Positions 54,367 through 63,370 of a stretch of 64,000 nucleotides of DNA are shown here, in pieces (within the stretch, counting starts at the first letter, position 1; each line of letters opens with the position of its first letter). The position numbers were made by a program, and so were the translations under genes. Under the pieces are notes generated by a model. That model was not told the origin of the DNA. It saw only the letters and a program-made list of their open reading frames with translations, and searched no databases. Source of the DNA: an uncultured Spirochaetaceae bacterium (lineage in GTDB: Bacteria > Spirochaetota > Spirochaetia > Sphaerochaetales > Sphaerochaetaceae); the NCBI GenBank assembly GCA_944389505.1, contig CALXMP010000001.1, positions 62,001-126,000 on the forward strand. Reading direction: 5' to 3'.

Positions 54367-56259
54367 CTACTCATCGTCCTCGGAGAGATCGACCTCCTCA
54401 ACGCTTCCTGTGAAGATATCATCGGGGAATTCATCAATCATATCTTCAGGTTTCTTCTTAGGCTCCTCAGCTTTCTTCTCTGCCTTCTTCGCCTCATTCT
54501 CCTTCTTCAGGTTGGAGATCTGCAGCTTGAGGCGTACCAAGGCCGCTTCCTCATTTATCCTGAGAGCCTTCTGCTCTTCCATGTCGCTCTTGAGCCTGTC
54601 GAGCTCCTTATTCCTTTCCTCGATCTCCGCATCAAGGCGTCCGCGATCCTGCTGGGCGGAGAAGAGCTCTTCCCTGGTCGATGTTATCTGCTCCGAGAGC
54701 GCGGAGAGCTGCTCCTCGGACATATGGATCTTCCCATCGAGTTCCTGAAGTCTCTCAACAGCCGCCTTTATCCTCGACTGCTCTCCTTCGGAAAGCATAG
54801 CGATTGTCTCACGGGTCTCTCCGACTCTGTCAGCAAGATCCTTGATGAATGCATCACCATCTCCCTTTATGCGGGCAAAGCTGTCATCAACAGATGCAAG
54901 AAGCTCATCGAAGCTCTTCGATATAGCATCATGCGAAGAACTGACGAATGCATTCCTGTCAGCATCCAGCCCTTCCCTGGCCTCGGCAATCCTGGACAGA
55001 GCCTCCTCGACAACGAGCTTGGTGTTGCTCTCAGCCTCTGCGGCATCGTTCTTCATGCCATCGAGCATAGCCGTAAGCCCGGATTCATCTGCCTGGATCT
55101 TTGTCTGGAAGGAGGACAGTATCTCATCAAGCTCCTCTTCCTTGCTCTTTACGGAAGCGGTGAAATTCGAGAGCGCATTGTCAGCAAAAGCCGAAAGCTC
55201 CGTCTTCTTCCCATCTATCTCGCCTGAAATTCTGGTAGCAAGAGCATCAGCATCATCGGAAAGAAGCGCCTTCCTTCTCTCGATATCATCAGCCTGGGAC
55301 TTCGAAAGCTCATCAAGCTCTCCTCTAAGCTCCTCGAACGACCTGCCGATTTCAGCTCTGCAGTCCTCAGCATGGGCAGAAAGCGAATTCTTTGCTTCTT
55401 CAGCCCCCGTCCTGAGTGTCTCGGAAGCAGCATCGGCGTCGCTTCTGAGTTCCTCTGCTGCATTCCTCATCCTATCCAGATCGGAATCGAGAGAAGCAAG
55501 CATGGACTCAAGTCCTGCCTTGCCTTCCTCAAGCGACTTGAGGATATCAGAGCGCCTTGTCTCTATATCGGAAGCAGAAGCCTCTGTCTTCCTGGCCTCC
55601 TCTGCAAGATAGGCCTCGAAATCAGAACGCTCAGATGCAACGAAATCGGAGAACTGCTGTCTGAATCTCTCGAGCGATACAGAGAACTCCTGAAGCATAT
55701 CCTGATTCGCGTTGCGCTGATTCTCAGAAGCGGCCTTGAGGCTTTCCTCTGTAGACGATACGAGCCTCACATACTCCGCCTTCATATCCTGCATCTGATC
55801 GGTAAGCCTGTCTGAATCGGCCTGGAACGCACGGACGAACTCATCCACGGACTCCGCCTTCCTTACCTCGTCCTGCACAGCCTGTATTCTGGCCTCAGCC
55901 TGATCGGTTGCGACCCGAAGCTTCTCAAGTGCATTCTTGTAACTGACGCATACGCTCTGGAGCGCTGCGAGATCACGGCTGTGCTCAGAGAGCGTCTCCA
56001 GCCCTTCCGCAACCTGCCTTACCATATCAGAGGCCTCTCCCGTCTTTGCCTCGACATTCTGCAGCGTATCCCGCCCCAGCGTTGTGACACGCTCGACAGT
56101 CGCAGAGACCTCATTCCTGAACGCCTGTATCTGGTCATTGACCATCTTCACGGTACGGCTGTTCTTGCTGCGCTTTTTCATGATGAGCATAATTATGAGA
56201 TTGATAAGCACCGAAAGCGCTACCGCCAGAATAATCGACAGAACAGGAATTTCAGTCAT
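54367..56259 (-). CDS. SpiroCoCo-type membrane-anchored coiled-coil protein
   Basis: The 630-residue protein has one N-terminal membrane helix (about residues 5-27) and then almost continuous heptad-rich coiled coil with few prolines and many Ala, Glu, Ser and Asp. It ends in a basic patch (KKENEAKKAEKKAEEPKKKPED) and an acidic tail. This matches the SpiroCoCo family named in NCBI annotation, found in spirochaetes. A role in cell shape or envelope organisation is only a suggestion. Start follows AAAGGAG 8 nt upstream. HAD, der and ptsI lie upstream. Confidence 0.85.
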   Translation of the reverse strand: MTEIPVLSIILAVALSVLINLIIMLIMKKRSKNSRTVKMVNDQIQAFRNEVSATVERVTTLGRDTLQNVEAKTGEASDMVRQVAEGLETLSEHSRDLAALQSVCVSYKNALEKLRVATDQAEARIQAVQDEVRKAESVDEFVRAFQADSDRLTDQMQDMKAEYVRLVSSTEESLKAASENQRNANQDMLQEFSVSLERFRQQFSDFVASERSDFEAYLAEEARKTEASASDIETRRSDILKSLEEGKAGLESMLASLDSDLDRMRNAAEELRSDADAASETLRTGAEEAKNSLSAHAEDCRAEIGRSFEELRGELDELSKSQADDIERRKALLSDDADALATRISGEIDGKKTELSAFADNALSNFTASVKSKEEELDEILSSFQTKIQADESGLTAMLDGMKNDAAEAESNTKLVVEEALSRIAEAREGLDADRNAFVSSSHDAISKSFDELLASVDDSFARIKGDGDAFIKDLADRVGETRETIAMLSEGEQSRIKAAVERLQELDGKIHMSEEQLSALSEQITSTREELFSAQQDRGRLDAEIEERNKELDRLKSDMEEQKALRINEEAALVRLKLQISNLKKENEAKKAEKKAEEPKKKPEDMIDEFPDDIFTGSVEEVDLSEDDE

Positions 56260-56272
56260 CAGAGCACTCCTT

Positions 56273-56959
56273 TCAAAGCATTTCCCTCCGGAATCCATCC
56301 CAGGAAGAGAACACTGTATCAGCTATACTATACACCTTGCGGCGGGAAGTAGAAATAAGCGCGGACCTCAGTCCTGCATTATGGGCCCCTGCAATATCCT
56401 TGGATTCGCTATCCCCGACATACAGAACCTGATGTGGTTCAAGCCCGAGCGCGTCGAGCATGACGCGAAAAGGAACAGGGGAAGGCTTGAGATGGCCGGA
56501 ATCCTCTGCGGAGGCGATGTAGCTGAAATACTCCTCAACCCCCAGTGCTTTCAGCTTGACTCCTATAGGAAAATCTGACAGAACCGCAAGCTCATATCCA
56601 GATGAGGCTTCCTCCATGAATTCATGCATACCTGGAAATGGCTTTATTGAGCTGAAAAGCTTTTCCCAGGGCTTCCTGAACACATGCTGTTCCTTATCTA
56701 TAAAGGCATGGAGGGAATCCTCGCTGCCATAAAGCATCAGGCATTCCCTCCTCTGAAGTTCTTCTAGACTGCCAGCCGGCATCTCCGCTAAGCCATCCTC
56801 CCTGCGTATCCTGCGGCGCATGGCGTTATAGCGCATGGCGAACGGAAGATGCAGGACGGATGCTGCGGCAAGACGGATGTCCATCTGCCACTTAGGGTAC
56901 AATGTGCCATCGATATCGAAGGCAATGGCCTTGATCCCCCATTCCTTAGCCTTTCCCAT
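56273..56959 (-). CDS. HAD-superfamily hydrolase
   Basis: The 228-residue protein begins AIAFDIDGTLYPKWQM (motif I DxDGT), has a helical cap, AVLSDF (motif II), HLKPSPVPF (motif III lysine) and VGDSESKDIAGAHNAG (motif IV). It is a subfamily IA phosphatase; the substrate is unknown. The start at 56959 follows AAAGGAAGAG and overlaps the der 3' end by 14 bp, so the longer in-frame upstream opening is inside der. 13 nt separate it from the SpiroCoCo gene. Confidence 0.88.
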   Translation of the reverse strand: MGKAKEWGIKAIAFDIDGTLYPKWQMDIRLAAASVLHLPFAMRYNAMRRRIRREDGLAEMPAGSLEELQRRECLMLYGSEDSLHAFIDKEQHVFRKPWEKLFSSIKPFPGMHEFMEEASSGYELAVLSDFPIGVKLKALGVEEYFSYIASAEDSGHLKPSPVPFRVMLDALGLEPHQVLYVGDSESKDIAGAHNAGLRSALISTSRRKVYSIADTVFSSWDGFRREML

Positions 56960-58496
56960 TGCTCTTCCTTTTCTGCTTCTGGTTACGGACAATCTTCTCT
57001 GCCCGCTCCCTTTCCTTACCCATTCTTGCTTTGCCTCCGGGCTTCCTTGAAGTACCGCCCTTGGCATTGCCTTTGGAGGAGTTCATAACCTTGCGGATCT
57101 CCCTCTCGGTCTTCGAAGGCCCCCTCTCATTCAGGCTTGGATTACGGCGGCGCTCCCTGAGAGAAATCTCGACAGGGACATTGCTGAAGCCGAAATCACG
57201 GCGGATCATATTCTTCAGGTACGAGACATATGTCTCAGGGAATCCATGGATGCGGTTCACGAAGAACAGGAAGCGCACAGGTGCTGCCGAAACCTGGGTA
57301 CCATAAAGCACCTTGAAATGGCCAGCGACACCGCGCGGCGGCTCATTGTCCTTCGTCCACTCCGCAAGAGCAGTGTTCAGGGCAGAGGTATCGACCCTCT
57401 TCTGCAGCTGCTTCCAAACGCTCCATACAGTATCGAGCAGCTTGCCGATATCCGAACCGTTGAGAGCGGATATAGGCTGGAGCGGAGCGAATGAAAGTAT
57501 AGGAAAGAGGAACCTGACGCGATCCTTTATCGCCTCGATCTCATTCGGTATGCCCTTGAGAAGATCCATCTTGTTCAGGACAAGAACAACGCCCTTCCCT
57601 CTTCTGACTATCAGGTTCGCGATCTTCTTATCCTGCTCAGAAAGCCCTTCTGTTATATCGATCATCAGCAGAACGACATCAGCATCATCTATGGTCTTTA
57701 TCGCCCTGTTGACAGAATAGTACTCGACATCCTCATCGACCTTGCTCTTGCGCCTTATTCCGGCGGTATCGAGAACTGTATACTCAGTACCCTTGTATAT
57801 GAATGTACCACGCATGACATCACGCGTCGTTCCGGCAATCGGGGATACGATTGATATCTCACGCCCTGTAAGAAGATTCATCAGCGTGCTCTTTCCCGTA
57901 TTCGGCTTTCCAAGTATCGCAAGCTTTATCGACTCAGGCTCCTCGGGAATCTCCTCAACCGGCTCGAGATCGAGCATGCCGAGAAGCGTATCCTCGAGTT
58001 CCTCTATTCCTAGTCCATGGGCTGCAGATATACCCACAACACGCTGGTATCCATATGAGAAGAAGTTCCAGACAAGATCGTCACGGGATATATCATCGAC
58101 CTTGTTCACAACCAGCACGACTTTATCGGCATAGGGACGGAGCGTATCGATGAGCATCTGGTCCTCTCTCGTCACATCCATGCAGTCCATAAGGAATATG
58201 ATTGCATCGCTGATTCCAAGAAGGGAGAGCGACTTATCGCTCACCTCAAAATCGAGTCCTTCCTTATCCAGCTTGACACCGCCGGAGTCAACGAGCGTGA
58301 CAGGGTTGTTGGACAGCAGCCATCTCTCAGGAATCGGATCGCGAGTGACTCCCGGAGTCGGATCTGTGATGGCCCTCCGCTTCCCGATAAGCCTGTTGAA
58401 CAGCGTGGACTTACCTACATTCGGGCGTCCGATGATGGAGATAAGAGGGAGCGTACTATCTATATCTGCTTTATTTCTGATATCAAGCTTTTCCAT
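56946..58496 (-). CDS. der: Ribosome-assembly GTPase Der (EngA)
   Basis: The 516-residue protein has two tandem G domains (GRPNVGKS near residue 23, GKPNTGKS near 195) with DTAGIRRK and NKVD/NKMD, then a KH-like domain and an unusually long basic tail (KRKSNGKG). Der helps assemble the 50S subunit. Its start overlaps the ptsI 3' end by 14 bp with no obvious Shine-Dalgarno, so translation is probably coupled. Confidence 0.95.
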   Translation of the reverse strand: MEKLDIRNKADIDSTLPLISIIGRPNVGKSTLFNRLIGKRRAITDPTPGVTRDPIPERWLLSNNPVTLVDSGGVKLDKEGLDFEVSDKSLSLLGISDAIIFLMDCMDVTREDQMLIDTLRPYADKVVLVVNKVDDISRDDLVWNFFSYGYQRVVGISAAHGLGIEELEDTLLGMLDLEPVEEIPEEPESIKLAILGKPNTGKSTLMNLLTGREISIVSPIAGTTRDVMRGTFIYKGTEYTVLDTAGIRRKSKVDEDVEYYSVNRAIKTIDDADVVLLMIDITEGLSEQDKKIANLIVRRGKGVVLVLNKMDLLKGIPNEIEAIKDRVRFLFPILSFAPLQPISALNGSDIGKLLDTVWSVWKQLQKRVDTSALNTALAEWTKDNEPPRGVAGHFKVLYGTQVSAAPVRFLFFVNRIHGFPETYVSYLKNMIRRDFGFSNVPVEISLRERRRNPSLNERGPSKTEREIRKVMNSSKGNAKGGTSRKPGGKARMGKERERAEKIVRNQKQKRKSNGKG

Positions 58497-60195
58497 ATTG
58501 CTCAGTGAATTCCTTCAATGCGGCCTCTACCGATACCGCATCCGGAAGTGAGAGTACATGATTTACAAAACGGGTGCAACTGCCCTTGTCGAGAAGCCTT
58601 ATCCTGCGTCTTGCCTCAAGGATGGAATGGGCGGACATCGAGAGCTCATCGAAGCCCATACCGACGAGAATCGGAAGGTACTCAGTCTCACCTGCCATCT
58701 CACCGCACATCGATACCTGTATGCCCTTTGCCTTGGCTGAATCGACAACGTGCTTGATCAGCCTGAGTACTGCAGGATGCAGCGGTCTGTAAAGGTATGA
58801 TATCTTCTCATTGCCTCTATCAACAGCAATGGTGTACTGGATAAGGTCATTGGTACCGATCGACATGAAATCAACATAGTCTGCCAGGATATCAGCAGTG
58901 ATGGCGGCGGAAGGAACCTCGATCATTGTTCCGATCTTCATATTCTCATCAAACGGGATACCCTTTTCCCTGCACTCCGCCTTTACCTCCTCTAGGAATG
59001 CAAGGACTTCGCGCAGCTCCTCGGAGCCGGAAATCATCGGAAACATCATCCTCACCGATGGGGATATCGCTGAAGCCCTGAGTATTGATACAAGCTGGCT
59101 GCGGAAGAGCTCCTTATTCTCCATGCAGAACCTCACAGCCCTCCATCCCAGAATCGGATTATCCTCATTTATTCCCATCCCTTCCAGCACCTTGTCGCCA
59201 CCTATATCGTATGTGCGGAATGTGATAGGGCCGTATTCGCTCATTCTCTCCACTGCTTCCTGATAGACATGGTACATCTTATCCCCATCATCAAGATAGG
59301 ACTTCTGAAGGGCAAGAAACTCGGTGCGGAAAAGCCCTATGCCTTCAGCTCCTGATGAGATTGCCCCATCGATTCCCTCCACACCCTCGATGTTGCACAT
59401 GAGCCGGATTCTGAAGCCATCTACCGTCTCGGCAGGAAGTCCTGCCCCTTTCTGGAGATCTGCCTCAGCCCTTGCCGCGGCATCGCAGCGCTTTCTGTAT
59501 TCCGAAAGAACCTTCTTCTGAGGATCGAGGACGGCGGTACCATACTTGCCGTCCATCGCTATCGTCATGCCATTCTCCGCATAGATGGAGAAATCCCCAA
59601 GAGCAAAGACTGCCGGGATATCAGCAGAACGGGAGAGAATCGCGATGTGGCTTGTCTTACCACCCCCATCAAGACAAAGGCCTCTAAGGAATTTCCTATC
59701 GAGTCTGAGAAACTCAGAAGGAAGAAGGTAGTCAGCAACAAGGATTGAAGGCTTTGTGAGGTGGAATGCGGATATCGATTCGCCTGCTATTGCCTCTATC
59801 AGTATGTATCCCGCATCCCTGATATCGCTGGCACGCTCAGTGAAATACCCATCGCCCATCTTATCAAGCATCGAGGCATATTTCTCCGTGGCAGCTTCAA
59901 CCGCCCATGCGGCATTGTAATTCCTTTCCTTGATGTTATCCTTTATCAGTCCGGTATATTCAGGATCGGAAAGCATGGCCCTGAGAGTCATAAGCATGGC
60001 TTTCTCATCCTCGGATGAGACAAGTGTTGCATCAAGGGATGAGAATGCGGAATTCAGGGCAGAGGAGAATACAGCAAGCTCACTGTCGATATCCTCCACA
60101 GTGACGTGCTCCACTCCAAATCCGCTATGCCTCAGGACAGCAGCCTCAGCTATTACTGCCCCTTGCGATACCCCTATGCCTGTCTTCTGGACCAT
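58483..60195 (-). CDS. ptsI: Phosphoenolpyruvate-protein phosphotransferase (PTS Enzyme I)
   Basis: The 570-residue protein has the phosphorylated histidine in GGKTSHIAILSRS, the PEP-binding GIGLFRTEFL, MSIGTNDLIQYT and CGEMAGE. It passes phosphate from PEP to HPr. No HPr or EII gene is in the window, so it may serve regulation or remote PTS genes. ATG 60195 has no Shine-Dalgarno; the promoter (TTGACA, 18 bp, TAGAAT) ends 6 nt before it, suggesting a leaderless transcript that reads into der and beyond. Confidence 0.95.
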   Translation of the reverse strand: MVQKTGIGVSQGAVIAEAAVLRHSGFGVEHVTVEDIDSELAVFSSALNSAFSSLDATLVSSEDEKAMLMTLRAMLSDPEYTGLIKDNIKERNYNAAWAVEAATEKYASMLDKMGDGYFTERASDIRDAGYILIEAIAGESISAFHLTKPSILVADYLLPSEFLRLDRKFLRGLCLDGGGKTSHIAILSRSADIPAVFALGDFSIYAENGMTIAMDGKYGTAVLDPQKKVLSEYRKRCDAAARAEADLQKGAGLPAETVDGFRIRLMCNIEGVEGIDGAISSGAEGIGLFRTEFLALQKSYLDDGDKMYHVYQEAVERMSEYGPITFRTYDIGGDKVLEGMGINEDNPILGWRAVRFCMENKELFRSQLVSILRASAISPSVRMMFPMISGSEELREVLAFLEEVKAECREKGIPFDENMKIGTMIEVPSAAITADILADYVDFMSIGTNDLIQYTIAVDRGNEKISYLYRPLHPAVLRLIKHVVDSAKAKGIQVSMCGEMAGETEYLPILVGMGFDELSMSAHSILEARRRIRLLDKGSCTRFVNHVLSLPDAVSVEAALKEFTEQYGKA

Positions 60196-60201
60196 GGGAT
60201 G

Positions 60202-60231
60202 ATTCTACCCCCGCCTTTACCCATCTGTCAA
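60202..60231 (-). promoter_or_regulatory. Promoter of ptsI, start codon at +1
   Basis: Perfect -35 TTGACA (60226-60231), 18-bp spacer, -10 TAGAAT (60202-60207, 5/6), then CATCCC and ATG. Confidence 0.7.
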
Positions 60232-60250
60232 AGCATGGAAGCGCAATACC

Positions 60251-60279
60251 TTGATGATGGACCAGCATGATTGTAAAAT
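60251..60279 (+). promoter_or_regulatory. Promoter of the GerMN gene, start codon at +1
   Basis: -35 TTGATG (60251-60256, 4/6), 17-bp spacer, -10 TAAAAT (60274-60279, 5/6), then ACCAGC and ATG 60286. Confidence 0.55.
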
Positions 60280-60285
60280 ACCAGC

Positions 60286-60810
60286 ATGTCCGCAAGAAGG
60301 GGTCATATACGATACACAGCCATTGCAGTCACCCTTATAGTAATCCTCATCGCAGTGGCTGCCGCATCCATCCTGCTCAGATTCAGCTCCGTAGCCGCAT
60401 CGCTTGAGCTGGACAGGCATATTATGATGTACCTTGAGGAAAAGGATAGGACAGAGACCTTCCCTATCTGCCTCCATTCTGTATCAGGGCCTGTGATGAC
60501 GGAACGGACAATCAAATGCCCTATCCTAAGCGACAGGCTGCATCTGGCAATGGAAGCTCTGCTTCTCGATGAGACTGCAGAGGATCTTGCAGACGGGCTG
60601 GTCTCATATATACCCGATAGGACAAAGCTCATCGGGATTTCAGTAAAGAATGGATATGCATTCGCGGATTTCTCCAAAGAGCTTTCGGATGCCCCAGAGG
60701 AAGCATTCGAGGAGATAGCTCTCACAATAAAGGCAAATACCGATGCAAAGCATATCCGGATAATGATTGAGGGAATGCTTCTGGATTCAGAGTGTGAAGC
60801 GCTCGATTGA
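60286..60810 (+). CDS. Membrane-anchored GerMN-domain protein
   Basis: The 174-residue protein has one N-terminal membrane helix (about residues 10-32) and an outer GerMN domain with LIGISVKNGYAFADFSKEL and SDAPEEAFEEIALTIKA. GerMN domains occur in envelope and spore proteins of unclear biochemistry. No Shine-Dalgarno is present; the promoter starts at the ATG. It is divergent from ptsI and its 3' end overlaps the converging YmdB gene by 24 bp. Confidence 0.85.
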   Translation: MSARRGHIRYTAIAVTLIVILIAVAAASILLRFSSVAASLELDRHIMMYLEEKDRTETFPICLHSVSGPVMTERTIKCPILSDRLHLAMEALLLDETAEDLADGLVSYIPDRTKLIGISVKNGYAFADFSKELSDAPEEAFEEIALTIKANTDAKHIRIMIEGMLLDSECEALD

Positions 60811-61572
60811 TACAGCCTTGCCTGTAGATGCGTCAGCTGTGATTATAACCCCCTGGATATTGCCTTTGCCATCGGAGACCTCGCTCTTCATCGGAAGCTG
60901 CGTCATCTGGCGCTCAATCGACTTCGCAGGATCAGAACCGATAACTGCATCAAGCACACCGGTAAGACCAAGGTCTGAGATATAGGCAGTCCCGCCCGGG
61001 AGTATCTTCTCATCGGCTGTCTGCACATGTGTATGCGTTCCGACCAGCGCTGTCACCTTGCCATCGAAATAGAATGCAGCTGCTTCCTTCTCCTCTGTGC
61101 TCTCTGCATGGAAATCGACGAAGATGAGCCTGGTCTCCTTCGGGATATTCCTAAGAGCTTCCTGAATGCGCTTCATAGGATCATCGATCGGAGCCATCAT
61201 CATACGCCCCTGGGCATTTATGACAGCAAACGAGAGCGAACCTTTCTTCCTGATTGTATAACCCTTGCCATGGCATGGCTCTGGATAGTTTATAGGACGC
61301 AGGATATCCTCTGCTGAATCAAGCACCGGGATGATATCATCCTTCTGCCAGATATGGTTTCCGCTTGTTATTACATCGATGCCCATTCCCTTGAAAGATC
61401 TGTAATCCTCCGCAGTTATGCCAAATCCACCAGCGGCATTCTCGCCATTGGCAATAACGATATCTATCTTATGCTCTCTGACAAATGAAGAGAGCCCCAG
61501 GAAAAGGGCTCCCATTCCGGCTTTGCCTGAGACATCTCCTATCATCAGAACACGTACCGTATCACTCTTCAC
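60787..61572 (-). CDS. YmdB-type metallophosphoesterase (TIGR00282)
   Basis: The 261-residue protein has the calcineurin-like metal sites GDVSGKAG, NGENAAGGFG, TSGNHIWQ, FHAESTEEK and GTHTHVQTADE. In Bacillus, YmdB is a phosphodiesterase next to rny, as here, where it follows rny after 3 nt. The start is GTG 61572 with GAGGT upstream. Physiological substrate unknown; 2',3'-cAMP is active in vitro for relatives. Confidence 0.92.
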   Translation of the reverse strand: MKSDTVRVLMIGDVSGKAGMGALFLGLSSFVREHKIDIVIANGENAAGGFGITAEDYRSFKGMGIDVITSGNHIWQKDDIIPVLDSAEDILRPINYPEPCHGKGYTIRKKGSLSFAVINAQGRMMMAPIDDPMKRIQEALRNIPKETRLIFVDFHAESTEEKEAAAFYFDGKVTALVGTHTHVQTADEKILPGGTAYISDLGLTGVLDAVIGSDPAKSIERQMTQLPMKSEVSDGKGNIQGVIITADASTGKAVSIERFTL

Positions 61573-61575
61573 AAA

Positions 61576-63108
61576 TTACCTCGCATACTCTGTGAATCTT
61601 GTCTCTCTTATAATCGTGACCTTGATCTTGCCAGGATACCTCAGCTCAGCCTCAATTCTCTCAGCTATGCCCTTCGCGATTGTTCTGGCCTGATCATCTC
61701 CGATCTTCTCGCTGTTCACCATGATTCTGAGCTCTCTGCCTGCCTGGATAGCGAAAGCATTATCGACACCATCGAAGCTCTTTGCGATTCCCTCTAGGGA
61801 TTCAAGGCGCTTGATATAGTTATCGAGGCTCTCACGTCTAGCACCGGGGCGGGCTGCAGAGATTGCATCCGCAACCTGTACGATAACAGACTCTATACAG
61901 CTTGGCTCGACATCATTGTGGTGAGCAAGAACGCAGTTGATGACCCTTGGATCCTCTCCGAGGCGCTTAACAAGCTCACCGCCAATCTCTGCATGGTTGG
62001 CTTCGCTCTCTGTCTCAGCTCCCTTGCCGATATCATGGAGAAGACCACCGCGCTTCGCAATCTCAGGATCCGCACCGACTTCAGAGGCGATCATGCCAGC
62101 AAGTATTGCGACTTCCTTTGAGTGCAGAAGCACATTCTGTCCATAGCTCGTTCTAAAGTGGAGACGACCAAGCGCACGGATCATCTCTGGTCCCATGTTA
62201 TGGATACCGAGATCGAACACGACCTTCTCTCCCTCATCAACGATTACGCGGCCAACTTCCTTAGATACCTTGTTGACAACCTCTTCGATGCGGGCTGGAT
62301 GGATACGTCCGTCCTGGACAAGACGCTCAAGAGCAACCCTTGCAATCTCCTTCCTGACAGGATCGAAACAGGAGATAACAACGGCCTCAGGAGTATCATC
62401 GATGATGATATCAACACCGGTAAGCGTCTCCAGGGTGCGGATATTCCTACCCTCACGCCCAATGATCCTTCCCTTCATCTCATCGCTTGGAAGCGATACA
62501 GAAGCAGTAGTAGTCTCTCCGGAAACCTCTGTGGCAAGACGCTGGATTGATGTCACGATGATATCACGAGCAACCTTATCGGCCTGAATCTGAGCCTCCT
62601 GCTCGATTTTGTTGACATAGACCTGTCCATCATGCTCAGCATCCCTCTTCATCTCCTCGATGATGAGATTCTTTGCTTCCTCACGGGTCATCGATGCAAC
62701 ACGCTCAAGCTCCGAACGCAGATTCTCCATCGTCTCCTCAGCTTCTTTCTCTTTTCTGCCGAGGGCTTCATCTCTCTCTCCAAGCTGCTGCTTTATCTTT
62801 TCAAGCTCTTCCTGCCTATGATCAAGATTTTCCTCTTTCTGCAGAAGCCTCCTCTCGGATTTCTGCAGCTCAAATCGTCTCTCTCTAGCTTCCCGCTCCT
62901 GCTGCTGCTGTTCTTTCAGAAGCTTATCACGGGTTTCAAGGAGGATTTCCCTGGACTGAGCCTCTGCCTTTGAGACAGCCTCATCCGAGATCCTCTGAGC
63001 TTTCTGTTCTGCCGAAGTCAGCTTTGACTTGGCATATATCCAACGGGCTACAACGCCAATTGCAATACCTAAGCATAAACATAGGAGAGAAATCAATAAT
63101 GTTGCCAT
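61576..63108 (-). CDS. rny: Ribonuclease Y
   Basis: The 510-residue protein has an N-terminal membrane helix (MATLLISLLCLCLGIAIG), a long coiled coil rich in Gln and Glu (about residues 30-190), a KH domain with GRIIGREGRNIRTLE and an HD domain with GLLHDIGKG. RNase Y starts mRNA decay at the membrane. The start at 63108 follows GAGGAGG; an upstream in-frame start at 63153 would put residues before the membrane helix. ymdB follows 3 nt later. A perfect TTGACA at 63165-63170 may be a -35, with a poor -10. Confidence 0.95.
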   Translation of the reverse strand: MATLLISLLCLCLGIAIGVVARWIYAKSKLTSAEQKAQRISDEAVSKAEAQSREILLETRDKLLKEQQQQEREARERRFELQKSERRLLQKEENLDHRQEELEKIKQQLGERDEALGRKEKEAEETMENLRSELERVASMTREEAKNLIIEEMKRDAEHDGQVYVNKIEQEAQIQADKVARDIIVTSIQRLATEVSGETTTASVSLPSDEMKGRIIGREGRNIRTLETLTGVDIIIDDTPEAVVISCFDPVRKEIARVALERLVQDGRIHPARIEEVVNKVSKEVGRVIVDEGEKVVFDLGIHNMGPEMIRALGRLHFRTSYGQNVLLHSKEVAILAGMIASEVGADPEIAKRGGLLHDIGKGAETESEANHAEIGGELVKRLGEDPRVINCVLAHHNDVEPSCIESVIVQVADAISAARPGARRESLDNYIKRLESLEGIAKSFDGVDNAFAIQAGRELRIMVNSEKIGDDQARTIAKGIAERIEAELRYPGKIKVTIIRETRFTEYAR

Positions 63109-63308
63109 ATATTCATTCCTCCTCTCTGACTTAATATTCTGATATTGCCCCAAAGCGCCGTAGCTGTCAATGCAGAACTACCTATCCGGGGTTACCTCCA
63201 TACTGTCATCATACATTTTTGGAGCATTATTTAGAACAGAAAACACAGAAACTATATATAATCTTTGCCCTTGGCCATGCCTTAACAAAGTCACTGCCTT
63301 CAATACAA

Positions 63309-63335
63309 ATGCCCGAAGAAATCATCCTCGGGCAT
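63309..63335 (-). terminator. Terminator after the right-edge beta-helix gene
   Basis: Perfect 8-bp inverted repeat ATGCCCGA (63309-63316) and TCGGGCAT (63328-63335) with an 11-nt loop; the minus strand continues TTGTATTG. It separates the beta-helix gene from rny. Confidence 0.6.
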
Positions 63336-63370
63336 CGCATTCTGATTATTGTTAAAGATAAACTTCCCTA

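Noticed and set aside
54842-55612. Long open frame opposite the SpiroCoCo gene
   Set aside because: It is the antisense of a repetitive coiled-coil gene, rich in Ser and Leu runs, with no Shine-Dalgarno or domain. Its length follows from the biased codon use of the sense strand.
60786-60810. Frameshift or sequence error at the GerMN/ymdB overlap
   Set aside because: Both converging frames are complete with normal C-termini; a 24-bp overlap of convergent genes is common here (also nfo and malY).
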